Shown one piece after another: positions 8,948 to 16,303 of a stretch of DNA of 64,000 bases (the first letter of the stretch is position 1; every line of letters starts with the position of its first letter). A program made the translations under genes and the position numbers. Below the pieces are notes generated by a model that saw only the letters and a program-made list of their open reading frames with translations, made no database searches and was not told where the DNA came from. Source of the stretch: PALSA-1440 sp050011195 (GTDB lineage: Bacteria > Verrucomicrobiota > Verrucomicrobiia > Limisphaerales > UBA8199); contig JBEKJO010000003.1 of NCBI GenBank assembly GCA_050011195.1, positions 1 through 64,000 of the forward strand, given 5' to 3'.

Positions 8948-10300
8948 ATGAGTTCGCGACGTGTGGTGGTAGCCGGCGGTGGGGCGGCCGGTTTCTTTGC
9001 GGCGATCACCTGCGCGCAAGCGGCGCCGGACGTTGAGGTAACCGTGCTCGAAAAGGGACCGCAGTTCCTGTCCAAGGTGCGGATTTCGGGAGGCGGGCGC
9101 TGCAACGTCACCCATGCCTGTTTTCAAGCGCGGGAGTTCGCCGCCCATTATCCACGAGGCGAGCAGGCGCTGATTGGTCCCTTCAACTCCTTCCAAGCGA
9201 GGGATACCGTCAAATGGTTTGAGTCCCGAGGTGTGGAACTCAAAACCGAGAAAGACGGACGCATGTTCCCCACGACCGATTCATCGCAGACGATCATCGG
9301 GTGCCTGCTAGGGGAGGCCAAGGCAGCCGGCGCGAAGCTGATTCTGAATCGCGGCATCGAGTCCGTGACGAAGCGCCCGGAAGGCCTGTTTGAGCTGAGG
9401 CTGTCCGGGGGTGAAACGCTCGACTGCGATCGTTTGCTCCTGGCGACGGGCGGGTGCCGTGTCCCGGCTTTGGGACAATTGGGGGTCTCGCTCGGCCACA
9501 CGCTGGAGCCTCCGGTGCCGTCGTTGTTCACGTTTCACCTGGAAACGCCGTGGGTGCGGGACCTGGCCGGGGTGTCCGTCGAGGCGGTAGAGGTGTCGGT
9601 GCCGGGGACCGGCTTGCGCGAACGAGGCGCGTTGCTGCTGACGCACTGGGGATTGAGCGGTCCGGCGATACTCCGTTTGTCGGCGTGGGGGGCGCGGGAG
9701 CTGCATGGTTGCAATTACCGGTTCCCACTTCGCCTGAATTGGCTGCCACACCTCGGCACGGAAGCCCTCGCGGCCAAGCTTCAGTCGCGCCGCGAGGCCC
9801 AGCCTGGGCGCTTGGTGGTGAACACTCCGATAGCGCCGCTGACGGCCCGCCTTTGGGAGCGGCTGGCGCGGGCGGCGGGCATTCCGGGCGACCTGCGGTG
9901 GGCCGCGCTTTCCCGGGCCAGGCAGCACCGGCTTGTCCAACAACTGCTCCGCACCGACTTGCAGGTGACGGGCAAGAGCCTCAACAAAGATGAGTTCGTC
10001 ACCTGCGGGGGCGTGCGCTTAAGCGAAGTGGATTTCAGGACGATGGAGAGCCGCATCTGCCCCGGCCTCCACTTTGCGGGCGAGTTGCTGGACATTGATG
10101 GCCTGACCGGCGGTTTCAATTTCCAGGCGGCCTGGACCACGGGCTGGCTCGCCGGCCAAGCCCTGGCGAGGGAGAGTCGGCAGGCCAAAGCTGGCTGGGC
10201 TCCGGGGAGTGCTTCATGGAGAGATCATCAGCAAGACGACCATTCTGGTCGGCGCTCACCATTGCCCGCTCCGGGAAGGCCGGGGCGGACTGGGCGTTAA
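8948..10300 (+). CDS. HI0933/YhiN-family FAD-dependent oxidoreductase
   Basis: Flavoprotein of the HI0933 (BaiN/YhiN) family, cytoplasmic, biological substrate not established. The FAD-binding GxGxxG-type motif is VVVAGGGAAGFFAA at residues 5-18. The family signature KVRISGGGRCNVTH follows at about residue 42, then LLLATGGCRVPALG and the C-terminal FAD motif FAGELLDIDGLTGGFN. Homology should end near TTGWLAGQALA; the last 45 or so residues are Arg/Pro/Ser-rich and look like read-through into the spacer, perhaps after loss of an earlier stop. It lies upstream of the ilvB control region but is unlikely to share its transcript, because that region has its own promoter. Confidence 0.88.
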   Translation: MSSRRVVVAGGGAAGFFAAITCAQAAPDVEVTVLEKGPQFLSKVRISGGGRCNVTHACFQAREFAAHYPRGEQALIGPFNSFQARDTVKWFESRGVELKTEKDGRMFPTTDSSQTIIGCLLGEAKAAGAKLILNRGIESVTKRPEGLFELRLSGGETLDCDRLLLATGGCRVPALGQLGVSLGHTLEPPVPSLFTFHLETPWVRDLAGVSVEAVEVSVPGTGLRERGALLLTHWGLSGPAILRLSAWGARELHGCNYRFPLRLNWLPHLGTEALAAKLQSRREAQPGRLVVNTPIAPLTARLWERLARAAGIPGDLRWAALSRARQHRLVQQLLRTDLQVTGKSLNKDEFVTCGGVRLSEVDFRTMESRICPGLHFAGELLDIDGLTGGFNFQAAWTTGWLAGQALARESRQAKAGWAPGSASWRDHQQDDHSGRRSPLPAPGRPGRTGR

Positions 10301-10418
10301 CCCGGTCCACCGCCCTCCATGCCACAACCGTGCGGCAACAAGCCGGTTCACCAGCGTCACGGGGCGTGGTTCGCGCGGGATGGGTATATTTGCCTGCCTG
10401 GTGATGTCGAACTGGGGC

Positions 10419-10447
10419 TTGACGCGGCGGGGGGGATTTACTACATT
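10419..10447 (+). promoter_or_regulatory. Predicted sigma-70-type promoter of the ilvB leader
   Basis: TTGACG at 10419-10424 is followed by a 17-bp spacer and TACATT at 10442-10447. The expected transcription start is about 10453-10455, right at the leader peptide ATG (10455). Support is pattern matching plus position in front of a clear attenuator. Confidence 0.6.
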
Positions 10448-10454
10448 GGCGGCA

Positions 10455-10529
10455 ATGATAGTGAATATTCGACAAGTGGTCCTGGTCGTCGTCGTAGTTG
10501 GCGACGCCGTCGGCGCTTGTCGAAGGTAA
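10455..10529 (+). CDS. ilvB leader peptide (branched-chain amino acid attenuator)
   Basis: A 24-residue peptide with 12 Ile, Val or Leu residues, including the run VVLVVVVV at residues 8-15 encoded by GTG GTC CTG GTC GTC GTC GTA GTT. It resembles the E. coli ilvB leader, which also carries a VVVVVG stretch, and sits directly in front of acetolactate synthase. Its codons contain segment 1 (TTCGACAAG, 10468-10476) of the attenuator and its stop (10527-10529) lies in the loop of the 2:3 hairpin. No Shine-Dalgarno sequence precedes the ATG, and the predicted transcript starts within a few nucleotides of it, so it may be translated leaderlessly. Its role would be to sense charged tRNA-Val/Leu/Ile. 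Confidence 0.85.
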   Translation: MIVNIRQVVLVVVVVGDAVGACRR

Positions 10530-10555
10530 ATTGAGTTTCGACAAGAACCCACGGC
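10506..10555 (+). promoter_or_regulatory. Antiterminator (2:3) hairpin of the ilvB attenuator
   Basis: CTTGTCGAA (10516-10524) pairs perfectly with TTCGACAAG (10537-10545). After a 2x2 internal loop the stem continues, G10513-C10548 and G10512-C10549, then across one mismatch from T10510-A10551 to G10506-C10555: 16 pairs in all. The extension takes up bases 10548-10553, the left arm of the terminator, so the two structures exclude each other. The same CTTGTCGAA can instead pair with TTCGACAAG at 10468-10476 inside the leader peptide (the 1:2 form). Pairing was worked out by hand. Confidence 0.8.
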
Positions 10556-10579
10556 TGGCGGACGGTCGTGGGTTTTTTT
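10546..10579 (+). terminator. Intrinsic terminator of the ilvB attenuator
   Basis: AACCCACG (10546-10553) and CGTGGGTT (10567-10574) form an 8-bp stem around a 13-nt loop, and seven T residues (10573-10579) follow. It lies 17 nt after the leader peptide stop and 38 nt before the ilvB start, so it would stop transcription before ilvB when amino acids are plentiful. Confidence 0.88.
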
Positions 10580-10617
10580 GTGCACCTGCGGCAGCCAGCC
10601 ACAACCGCAAAAAGTTT

Positions 10618-12489
10618 ATGAGCAAGACAATGGAAACAAGTAAAAGAGCCCCGGCCGGCCAGAGCGTGGAACTCGGCCCCACGATGTCCGGCAGCGAAAT
10701 CCTCGTCGCCTGCCTCGAACGCGAAGGGGTGGATACCATCTTCGCCTACCCGGGCGGCGCGAGCATGGAAATCCACCAGGCGCTGACGCGCTCGAAGAAG
10801 ATTCGCACGGTCCTGCCGCGCCATGAGCAGGGGGGCGCCTTCGCCGCCGACGGTTACGCGCGGGCGACGGGGCGGGCGGGCGTGTGCATGGCCACCAGCG
10901 GCCCGGGCGCAACGAATCTGGTTTCGGGCATCGCGGACGCCTACATGGATTCGGTGCCGTTGATCGCCATCACCGGCCAGGTGCCCCAGGCGATGATCGG
11001 CAAGGGCGCGTTTCAGGAGACGGACATTTACGGCATGACGCTGCCGGTGGTGAAGCACAGCTATCTGATTACCGACATCAACGACATTCCGCGCATCGTC
11101 AAAGAGGCGTTTCACATCGCCCAGAGCGGCCGGCCCGGCCCGGTGCTGATCGACTTGCCGAAGAACGTGCAGCAGGCGCGCACGCAGCCGGTCTTTCCGA
11201 AGGAAGTCCACTTGCGCGGCTATCACCCAGACAAGCGGGCGACCGACCTGGAGCTGAACGAGATCATCGGCCTGATCGAGAAATCCGAGCGGCCGGTGCT
11301 TTACGTCGGCGGGGGCATCATCACGGGCAACGCGAGCGAGGAGTTGCGCCAGTTTGCCATGGCGGCGCAGATCCCGGTCACGACGACGCTGATGGGTTGC
11401 GGGGCATTTCCGGAGACGCACGCGCTGTCCTTGCGCTGGCTGGGCATGCACGGGGCGGCCTACGCCAATTGGGCGGTGAACGGCGAATTCGAGCCGCGGA
11501 AGACCCCGACCGACCCGATGAAGAGCATGGCGCCCGGAGCCGATTTGCTGCTGGCGTTTGGCGTGCGGTTCGACGACCGCGTGACGGGCAAAGTCGATAA
11601 GTTCTGCGAGAAGGGAACCATCGTTCACCTCGATATCGACCCATCGGAAATCAACAAGAACAAACCAGCCAACCTGCCCATCATCAGCGACGTCAAATTC
11701 GCCCTGGGACGCCTGGCGGAGATGATCAAAGAGCGGCCAATTCAGAAGAGGTTCACGGCCTGGCACAAGCAGATTGAGGCGTGGAAAGCCAAAGCGCCGT
11801 TCGGCTACCTGGTGACCGAAGAGGTCATGAAGTCACAGCACATGCGCGACCATCTGAAAGGCAGAGAGAGCGAAGTGATCCTGCCGCAGATGGCCATTGA
11901 GATGCTGTACGAATTGTCCAAGGGCGAGGCCCTCATTACTACGGGCGTGGGCCAGCACCAAATGTGGACCGGGCAGTTTTATAAGTTCAAATACCCGCGG
12001 CAGTTCCTGACGAGCGCGGGCCTGGGGGCAATGGGCTATGGGTATCCCGCGGCGCTCGGGGTGAAAGTGGCGTTCCCCAACCGGCAGGTGGTCGATATCG
12101 ACGGCGACGGCTCGTTCCTGATGAACATCCAAGAGCTGGCCACGGCGCACATCGAGAAGATTGCCGCCAAGGCGATCATCCTGAACAACCAGCACCTCGG
12201 GATGGTGATGCAGTGGGAAGATAAATTCTACAAGGGCAATCGCGGCCATACCTACCTGGGCGACCCGGACAATCGGCAGCAGATCTATCCCGATTACACC
12301 GCCGTCTGCCACAGCTTCAACGTAAAGTGCGAACGGGTCATGTTCAAGCAAGACTTGCGGGCGGCCGTCCAGCGAATGCTCGACGCCGACGAGCCGTACG
12401 TGCTCGACGTGATCGTGCCCTATACCGAACACGTGCTGCCGTTCATCCCGGCAGGCAAGACCGTTGCCGACATGATCTGGCAGCCGTAG
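10618..12489 (+). CDS. ilvB: Acetolactate synthase large (catalytic) subunit
   Basis: Thiamine-diphosphate enzyme that condenses two pyruvates to acetolactate, or pyruvate with 2-ketobutyrate, the first common step of Val/Leu/Ile synthesis. About 623 residues. The TPP-activating Glu is in LPRHEQGGAFAADGYAR; the FAD/middle-domain region has VDKFCEKGTIVHLDIDP; the TPP-binding motif is GDGSFLMN...ILNNQHLGM. The ATG at 10618 is chosen because the open frame upstream runs through the attenuator hairpins; a second Met is 12 nt downstream. The usual regulatory subunit gene ilvN does not follow: the next gene is lpxD on the other strand. Expression is predicted to be controlled by the attenuator at 10455-10579. 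Confidence 0.95.
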   Translation: MSKTMETSKRAPAGQSVELGPTMSGSEILVACLEREGVDTIFAYPGGASMEIHQALTRSKKIRTVLPRHEQGGAFAADGYARATGRAGVCMATSGPGATNLVSGIADAYMDSVPLIAITGQVPQAMIGKGAFQETDIYGMTLPVVKHSYLITDINDIPRIVKEAFHIAQSGRPGPVLIDLPKNVQQARTQPVFPKEVHLRGYHPDKRATDLELNEIIGLIEKSERPVLYVGGGIITGNASEELRQFAMAAQIPVTTTLMGCGAFPETHALSLRWLGMHGAAYANWAVNGEFEPRKTPTDPMKSMAPGADLLLAFGVRFDDRVTGKVDKFCEKGTIVHLDIDPSEINKNKPANLPIISDVKFALGRLAEMIKERPIQKRFTAWHKQIEAWKAKAPFGYLVTEEVMKSQHMRDHLKGRESEVILPQMAIEMLYELSKGEALITTGVGQHQMWTGQFYKFKYPRQFLTSAGLGAMGYGYPAALGVKVAFPNRQVVDIDGDGSFLMNIQELATAHIEKIAAKAIILNNQHLGMVMQWEDKFYKGNRGHTYLGDPDNRQQIYPDYTAVCHSFNVKCERVMFKQDLRAAVQRMLDADEPYVLDVIVPYTEHVLPFIPAGKTVADMIWQP

Positions 12490-12545
12490 GCGACCCCTGG
12501 CGCGGGCTCGAAATCGGGGCCCGCGGGCGGGTTGAATCGCAGCGT

Positions 12546-13598
12546 TTACCCGGGGCGCCCCGGTTTCGGCGAAGCGGCTGGCTCCGGTTTAAGCCCGAGT
12601 TGCTTCTCCAGCGCTTTAACCCGGCGGAACAACTCGGGCAACTGCTGCAACGCGATCATTTGCCGCTTGGCTTGCCGGTCGGGTTGCGCGGGCGTCCAAA
12701 TCCATTTCTCGCCGTCGGGGATGTTGTTCATCACGCCGGACTGGGCGGCGACGGAGACGCGGTTGCCTATTTTCAGATGGCCGGCAAGGCCGACCTGGCC
12801 GCCGAGAATCACGTAGTTGCCGAGCTTGGTGCTCCCGGCGACGCCGGCTTGCGAGACGATGATGCAGTGCTCACCCACGGTCACGTTGTGCGCGATCTGG
12901 ACGAGGTTATCTATCTTGGTGCCTTTGCCGACAATGGTCGGTCCGAGCGCGCCGCGGTCAACCGTCACATTTGCGCCAAGTTCCACGTCATCGCAGATGA
13001 TCACATTGCCGATTTGGGGCACCTTCTGATGGATGCCGTTATCGAGCACGTAGCCGAATCCATCCGAGCCAACGACGGTGCCGGAGTGGATGCGCACGCG
13101 GTTGCCCACCTCAGTGCGTGGGTAGAGCGTGACGTTGGGGAAGAGGTTGACGTCCTCGCCGAGCAGACAATCGGCGCCGACATGGTTAAGGCCCTGCAAC
13201 ACCGAGCGCGGGCCGATCCGCACCTTCCCGCCCAGGATGCAATACGGGCCGACGTGGGCGGTCGGATCAATCTGGGCGCTGGCCGGCACAATCGCTGTGG
13301 GATGGATGCCAGCGGCAAAGGCCGGCTCCGGGAAGAATAGCGGGAGGACTTTCGCAAAAGCGATGCGGGCGTTGGGCACGCGGATAAGGGTCTTGCGGCT
13401 GGAAACGCCGGGACCATCGACGATGATCGCTGAAGCGGCGCTCTGCTCGGCCCGGGCGAAATAACTCTCGTTCTCGGCGAAAGTGAGGTCGCCCGGTTGG
13501 GCGCGGTCCGCAGGAGCAAAGCCGTTGAGAACCAGCGAAGCGTCGCCGAGGACTTCGCCTCCCAGAAGTTTGGCAATTTCGACAATGGCAAAAGGCAT
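12546..13598 (-). CDS. lpxD: UDP-3-O-(3-hydroxyacyl)glucosamine N-acyltransferase
   Basis: Third step of lipid A synthesis: transfers a hydroxyacyl chain from acyl carrier protein to the 2-amino group of UDP-3-O-acyl-glucosamine, in the cytoplasm. The 350-residue length fits. An N-terminal uridine-binding domain (LTFAENESYFARA, SAIIVDGPG) precedes a left-handed beta-helix of hexapeptide repeats (IDPTAHVGPYCILGGKV onward), with the catalytic His region NLVQIAHNVTVGEH and SQAGVAGSTKLG, then a C-terminal helix (LPELFRRVKALEKQLG). It shows the cell has an LPS-type outer membrane. It stands alone here, divergent from the oxidoreductase at 13666, without lpxA or fabZ nearby. Confidence 0.95.
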   Translation of the reverse strand: MPFAIVEIAKLLGGEVLGDASLVLNGFAPADRAQPGDLTFAENESYFARAEQSAASAIIVDGPGVSSRKTLIRVPNARIAFAKVLPLFFPEPAFAAGIHPTAIVPASAQIDPTAHVGPYCILGGKVRIGPRSVLQGLNHVGADCLLGEDVNLFPNVTLYPRTEVGNRVRIHSGTVVGSDGFGYVLDNGIHQKVPQIGNVIICDDVELGANVTVDRGALGPTIVGKGTKIDNLVQIAHNVTVGEHCIIVSQAGVAGSTKLGNYVILGGQVGLAGHLKIGNRVSVAAQSGVMNNIPDGEKWIWTPAQPDRQAKRQMIALQQLPELFRRVKALEKQLGLKPEPAASPKPGRPG

Positions 13599-13665
13599 AA
13601 GCTGTTGACTTGGATAACCGCGGCCACTATAAAGGCCGCGGCAGCTAATTCAACCCCAACTTTAT

Positions 13666-14898
13666 ATGGCCAAAACACTCCGGGTCGGGATGATCGGTTA
13701 CGGCTTCATGGGCAAGGCCCACTCCAATGCCTGGCGCCAGGCCCCCTATTTCTTTCCGCTGAAAGCCAAACTCGAAATGCACACCATCTGCGGCCGCCAC
13801 CCCGCCGGAGTGCAGGCGGCGCGCGCCCAACTGGGCTGGCAATACGCGGCAACCGATTGGCGGGAGGTGGTGGAATCGCCCTTGATTGATGTCGTGGATA
13901 TCAACACGCCAAACGACTCACATGCGGAAATCGCCATCGCCGCGGCCCGGGCCGGCAAGCATGTGCTGTGCGAAAAACCGCTGGCGTTGAACGTCAAACA
14001 GGCCGAAGCCATGCTGGCCGCCGCCCAAAAAGCGAAGGTCGTCCACATGATCTGCCATAACTTTCGCCGCGTGCCCGCCCTGGCGCAGGCCAAAACGATG
14101 ATTGCCGAGGGCGCTCTGGGCGAGATTCGTCATTATTATGCCAGGTACGCCCAAGACTGGCTGGTGGACCCGGAAGTTCCCCTTTGGTGGAAGTTGCAAA
14201 AGCCCATCAGCGGCAGCGGCGCGCAGGGCGACCTCAACATGCATCTGATTGATCTCGGACGGTATCTGGTGGGCGAGTTCAAGGAAGTTTGCGGGATGAT
14301 GAATACGTTCATCAAAGAGCGTCCCTTGTTGGACGGGGCCGGCGCCACCGAGGACCAGGCGCCTAAACCCGCTCGCAAGAAGGTGCAAGGCGGCAAAGCA
14401 AGCGCGGCCCAAGCCGGCCAGACCCCGGCGGACAAGCCCGTTCAACCGCGGGGCAAGGTGACTGTTGATGACGCAGCGTTGTTCATTGGGCGTTTTGAAA
14501 GCGGCGCGCTGGCCAATCTGGAGGCGACCTGGTATGCGCCTGGACGAAAGAACCACCTGGCCATCGAAATCAACGGCTCCAAGGGCTCCCTCTGCTTTGA
14601 CTTAGAAGACATGAACCGGCTCAAGTTCTGCGATACCGCCAGCCTGCCGGATCGGCAGGGGTTCCGCGATATTCTGGTTTTACAGCCGGGCGGCGCACGC
14701 CCGTATGTCGGCCAGTGGGGGCGGGCCGACCACCTGCTCGGTTACGAATATGCTTCCGTTCGTACGGTCGCTGATTTCGTAAACGCCTGCGTGGACCGGA
14801 AACCCGTGCACCCGACCTTCGAGGACGGCCTGAAGAATCAGCGCGTTCTGGCCGCCGTGGAAGAGTCGGTTAAGACGCGCAGTTGGGTGAAGCTGTGA
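13666..14898 (+). CDS. Gfo/Idh/MocA family oxidoreductase
   Basis: NAD(P)-dependent sugar or inositol dehydrogenase family, 410 residues, no signal peptide. The Rossmann motif VGMIGYGFMGKAHSNAW is at residues 7-23, then the family signature VLCEKPLALNVKQAEAM with the active-site Lys of EKP near residue 105. GSGAQGDLNMHLIDLGRYL contains the conserved Asp and His of the catalytic site. A low-complexity Ala/Lys/Gly insert (about residues 230-265) interrupts the C-terminal domain. The gene is followed after about 120 nt by a second member of the family and then by xylose isomerase on the other strand, which suggests sugar interconversion; the substrate is unknown. Confidence 0.9.
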   Translation: MAKTLRVGMIGYGFMGKAHSNAWRQAPYFFPLKAKLEMHTICGRHPAGVQAARAQLGWQYAATDWREVVESPLIDVVDINTPNDSHAEIAIAAARAGKHVLCEKPLALNVKQAEAMLAAAQKAKVVHMICHNFRRVPALAQAKTMIAEGALGEIRHYYARYAQDWLVDPEVPLWWKLQKPISGSGAQGDLNMHLIDLGRYLVGEFKEVCGMMNTFIKERPLLDGAGATEDQAPKPARKKVQGGKASAAQAGQTPADKPVQPRGKVTVDDAALFIGRFESGALANLEATWYAPGRKNHLAIEINGSKGSLCFDLEDMNRLKFCDTASLPDRQGFRDILVLQPGGARPYVGQWGRADHLLGYEYASVRTVADFVNACVDRKPVHPTFEDGLKNQRVLAAVEESVKTRSWVKL

Positions 14899-15020
14899 CG
14901 ATCTGGCCTTGAACTCAGCCCGGCAGCCCTCTAACCTGCGCGGAAGTTTTGGTTGGCAGAAACAAACGTTAACAACAGACAGTAGCCTGATCACCAATCA
15001 CAAAGACAGGAGAATCATAT

Positions 15021-16211
15021 ATGTCCAACAGACCCCTTAATGTCGGTTTAGTCGGCGGCGGCAAAGGCGCCTTCATCGTCCATCCGCATCAGAGAGCCAT
15101 TCACTTTGACGGCACCCGGCGCGTGGTGGCGGGCGCGCTCTTCCCCGATCCCAAGATCGCCCTGGAAGAGGCGGCCCATTGGCCTTATCCCATCAAGGGC
15201 TACGGTTCTTACGACGAGATGATCGCCGCCAACGCCTCCCTGCCCGCAGACCAGAAGCTGGACTACATCCTCATCGTGACGCCGAATTTCGTGCATTACG
15301 ATCCGGCGATGAAGGCCATGAAAGCGGGCATCGCGGTCTTCTGCGAAAAGCCGCTGTGCCTGAATCTCAAGGAGGCCGACGACCTCGTGAAGACCGCTCG
15401 CAAGCTCAACATCCCGTTCGGCGTGGCCCACACTTACCTTGGGCACTGGATCAGCCGCCTCAGCCGCTACATCGTGCGCAGCGGGTTGCTGGGCGAAGTG
15501 CGCTGGGTGGACAGCTACTACCTCCAGGGCTGGCTGGCGACCAAGCTCGAAGCGACCGGCCAGACCCAGGCGGTCTGGCGCGTCGATCCGAAGCGCGCCG
15601 GCGGCTCCGGTTGCGGCGGCGACATCGGCACGCACGCCCTGATGCAACTGCGTTACGTCACGGGCCTGGAAGTCGTGCAACTCAGCGCCCAGCTTGAGAC
15701 CTTCGTCGAAGGCCGCATGCTCGACGACCATTTCACCATCTATTGCAAGCTCAGCAACGGCGGCAAAGCCCTCGTGCGCGCATCGCAGATTTGCATCGGC
15801 CACAAGAACGACCTCGGCATTGAAATCGCCGGCACCAAAGGCACACTACGCTGGGTGCAGGAAGAGCCTGAGGCGGTCACCATCCTGCTGCCGGGCCAGC
15901 CGGACCGCGTCTATTGGCGCGGCGCGGTCAGCCCCGGCGACGGTTTCCTGCCCAAAGACGTGCCGGCTGATCTGATGGCCGAGCCGACGATTCCGGCAGG
16001 GCACCCCGAAGCCTTCCACGACGCCTTCGCCCGGCTGCACCGTTGCTTCGAGGCTGACGTGCGCAAGTGGAAAGAAGGGAAGGCCTTCAAGTGCGACGGC
16101 GCCAAATACGCCAACGTCGAAGACGGCTGGATGGGCATCGCCTTCATCGAAACCTGCGTCAAGAGCAGCCAGAAGCAAGGCGCCTGGACGGCGATGCCGA
16201 AGCCAATCTAA
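15021..16211 (+). CDS. Gfo/Idh/MocA family oxidoreductase
   Basis: Second NAD(P)-dependent oxidoreductase of this family, 396 residues. The nucleotide motif is slightly unusual (VGLVGGGKGAFIVHPH at residues 8-23). The catalytic-Lys motif is AVFCEKPLCLNLKEAD, and GSGCGGDIGTHALMQLRYV carries the Asp/His pair. A strong AGGAG ribosome binding site precedes the ATG by 8 nt. It is distantly related to its neighbour at 13666 and not a recent duplicate. These proteins are often found in many copies in Verrucomicrobiota and act on diverse sugars; the specific reaction cannot be read from the sequence. A terminator hairpin follows at 16236. Confidence 0.92.
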   Translation: MSNRPLNVGLVGGGKGAFIVHPHQRAIHFDGTRRVVAGALFPDPKIALEEAAHWPYPIKGYGSYDEMIAANASLPADQKLDYILIVTPNFVHYDPAMKAMKAGIAVFCEKPLCLNLKEADDLVKTARKLNIPFGVAHTYLGHWISRLSRYIVRSGLLGEVRWVDSYYLQGWLATKLEATGQTQAVWRVDPKRAGGSGCGGDIGTHALMQLRYVTGLEVVQLSAQLETFVEGRMLDDHFTIYCKLSNGGKALVRASQICIGHKNDLGIEIAGTKGTLRWVQEEPEAVTILLPGQPDRVYWRGAVSPGDGFLPKDVPADLMAEPTIPAGHPEAFHDAFARLHRCFEADVRKWKEGKAFKCDGAKYANVEDGWMGIAFIETCVKSSQKQGAWTAMPKPI

Positions 16212-16235
16212 TTCTCGCACAATCGATATGAGAAA

Positions 16236-16263
16236 GGGCGGCTGAGAAGCCGCCCCTTTTCTT
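16236..16263. terminator. Intrinsic terminator between convergent genes
   Basis: GGGCGGCT (16236-16243), loop GAGA, AGCCGCCC (16248-16255), then CTTTTCTT. The A-rich 5' flank lets it act on the other strand too, so it can serve both the oxidoreductase gene and the convergent xylA. Confidence 0.85.
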
Positions 16264-16293
16264 ATCACGACCCGATCACCGATCACCCGTCAC
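16262..16293. repeat. Short heptamer array (NNNTCAC) at the 3' end of xylA
   Basis: TCAC occurs at 16276, 16283 and 16290 in 7-bp phase, with another TCAC at 16265 out of phase. It lies between the terminator and the xylA stop. It belongs to the same repeat family as 1001-1090. Confidence 0.6.
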
Positions 16294-16303
16294 TAATTAC
16301 CGC

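Noticed and set aside
10537..10617. T-box or amino-acid riboswitch in front of ilvB
   Set aside because: No T-box sequence (TGGNACCGCG) or specifier loop is present; the leader peptide and alternate hairpins explain the region better.
12501..12525. Hairpin CGCGGGC/GCCCGCG after ilvB as a terminator
   Set aside because: The 7-bp stem has an 11-nt loop and is followed by GGCGGG, with no T-run on either strand, so it is not a convincing intrinsic terminator.
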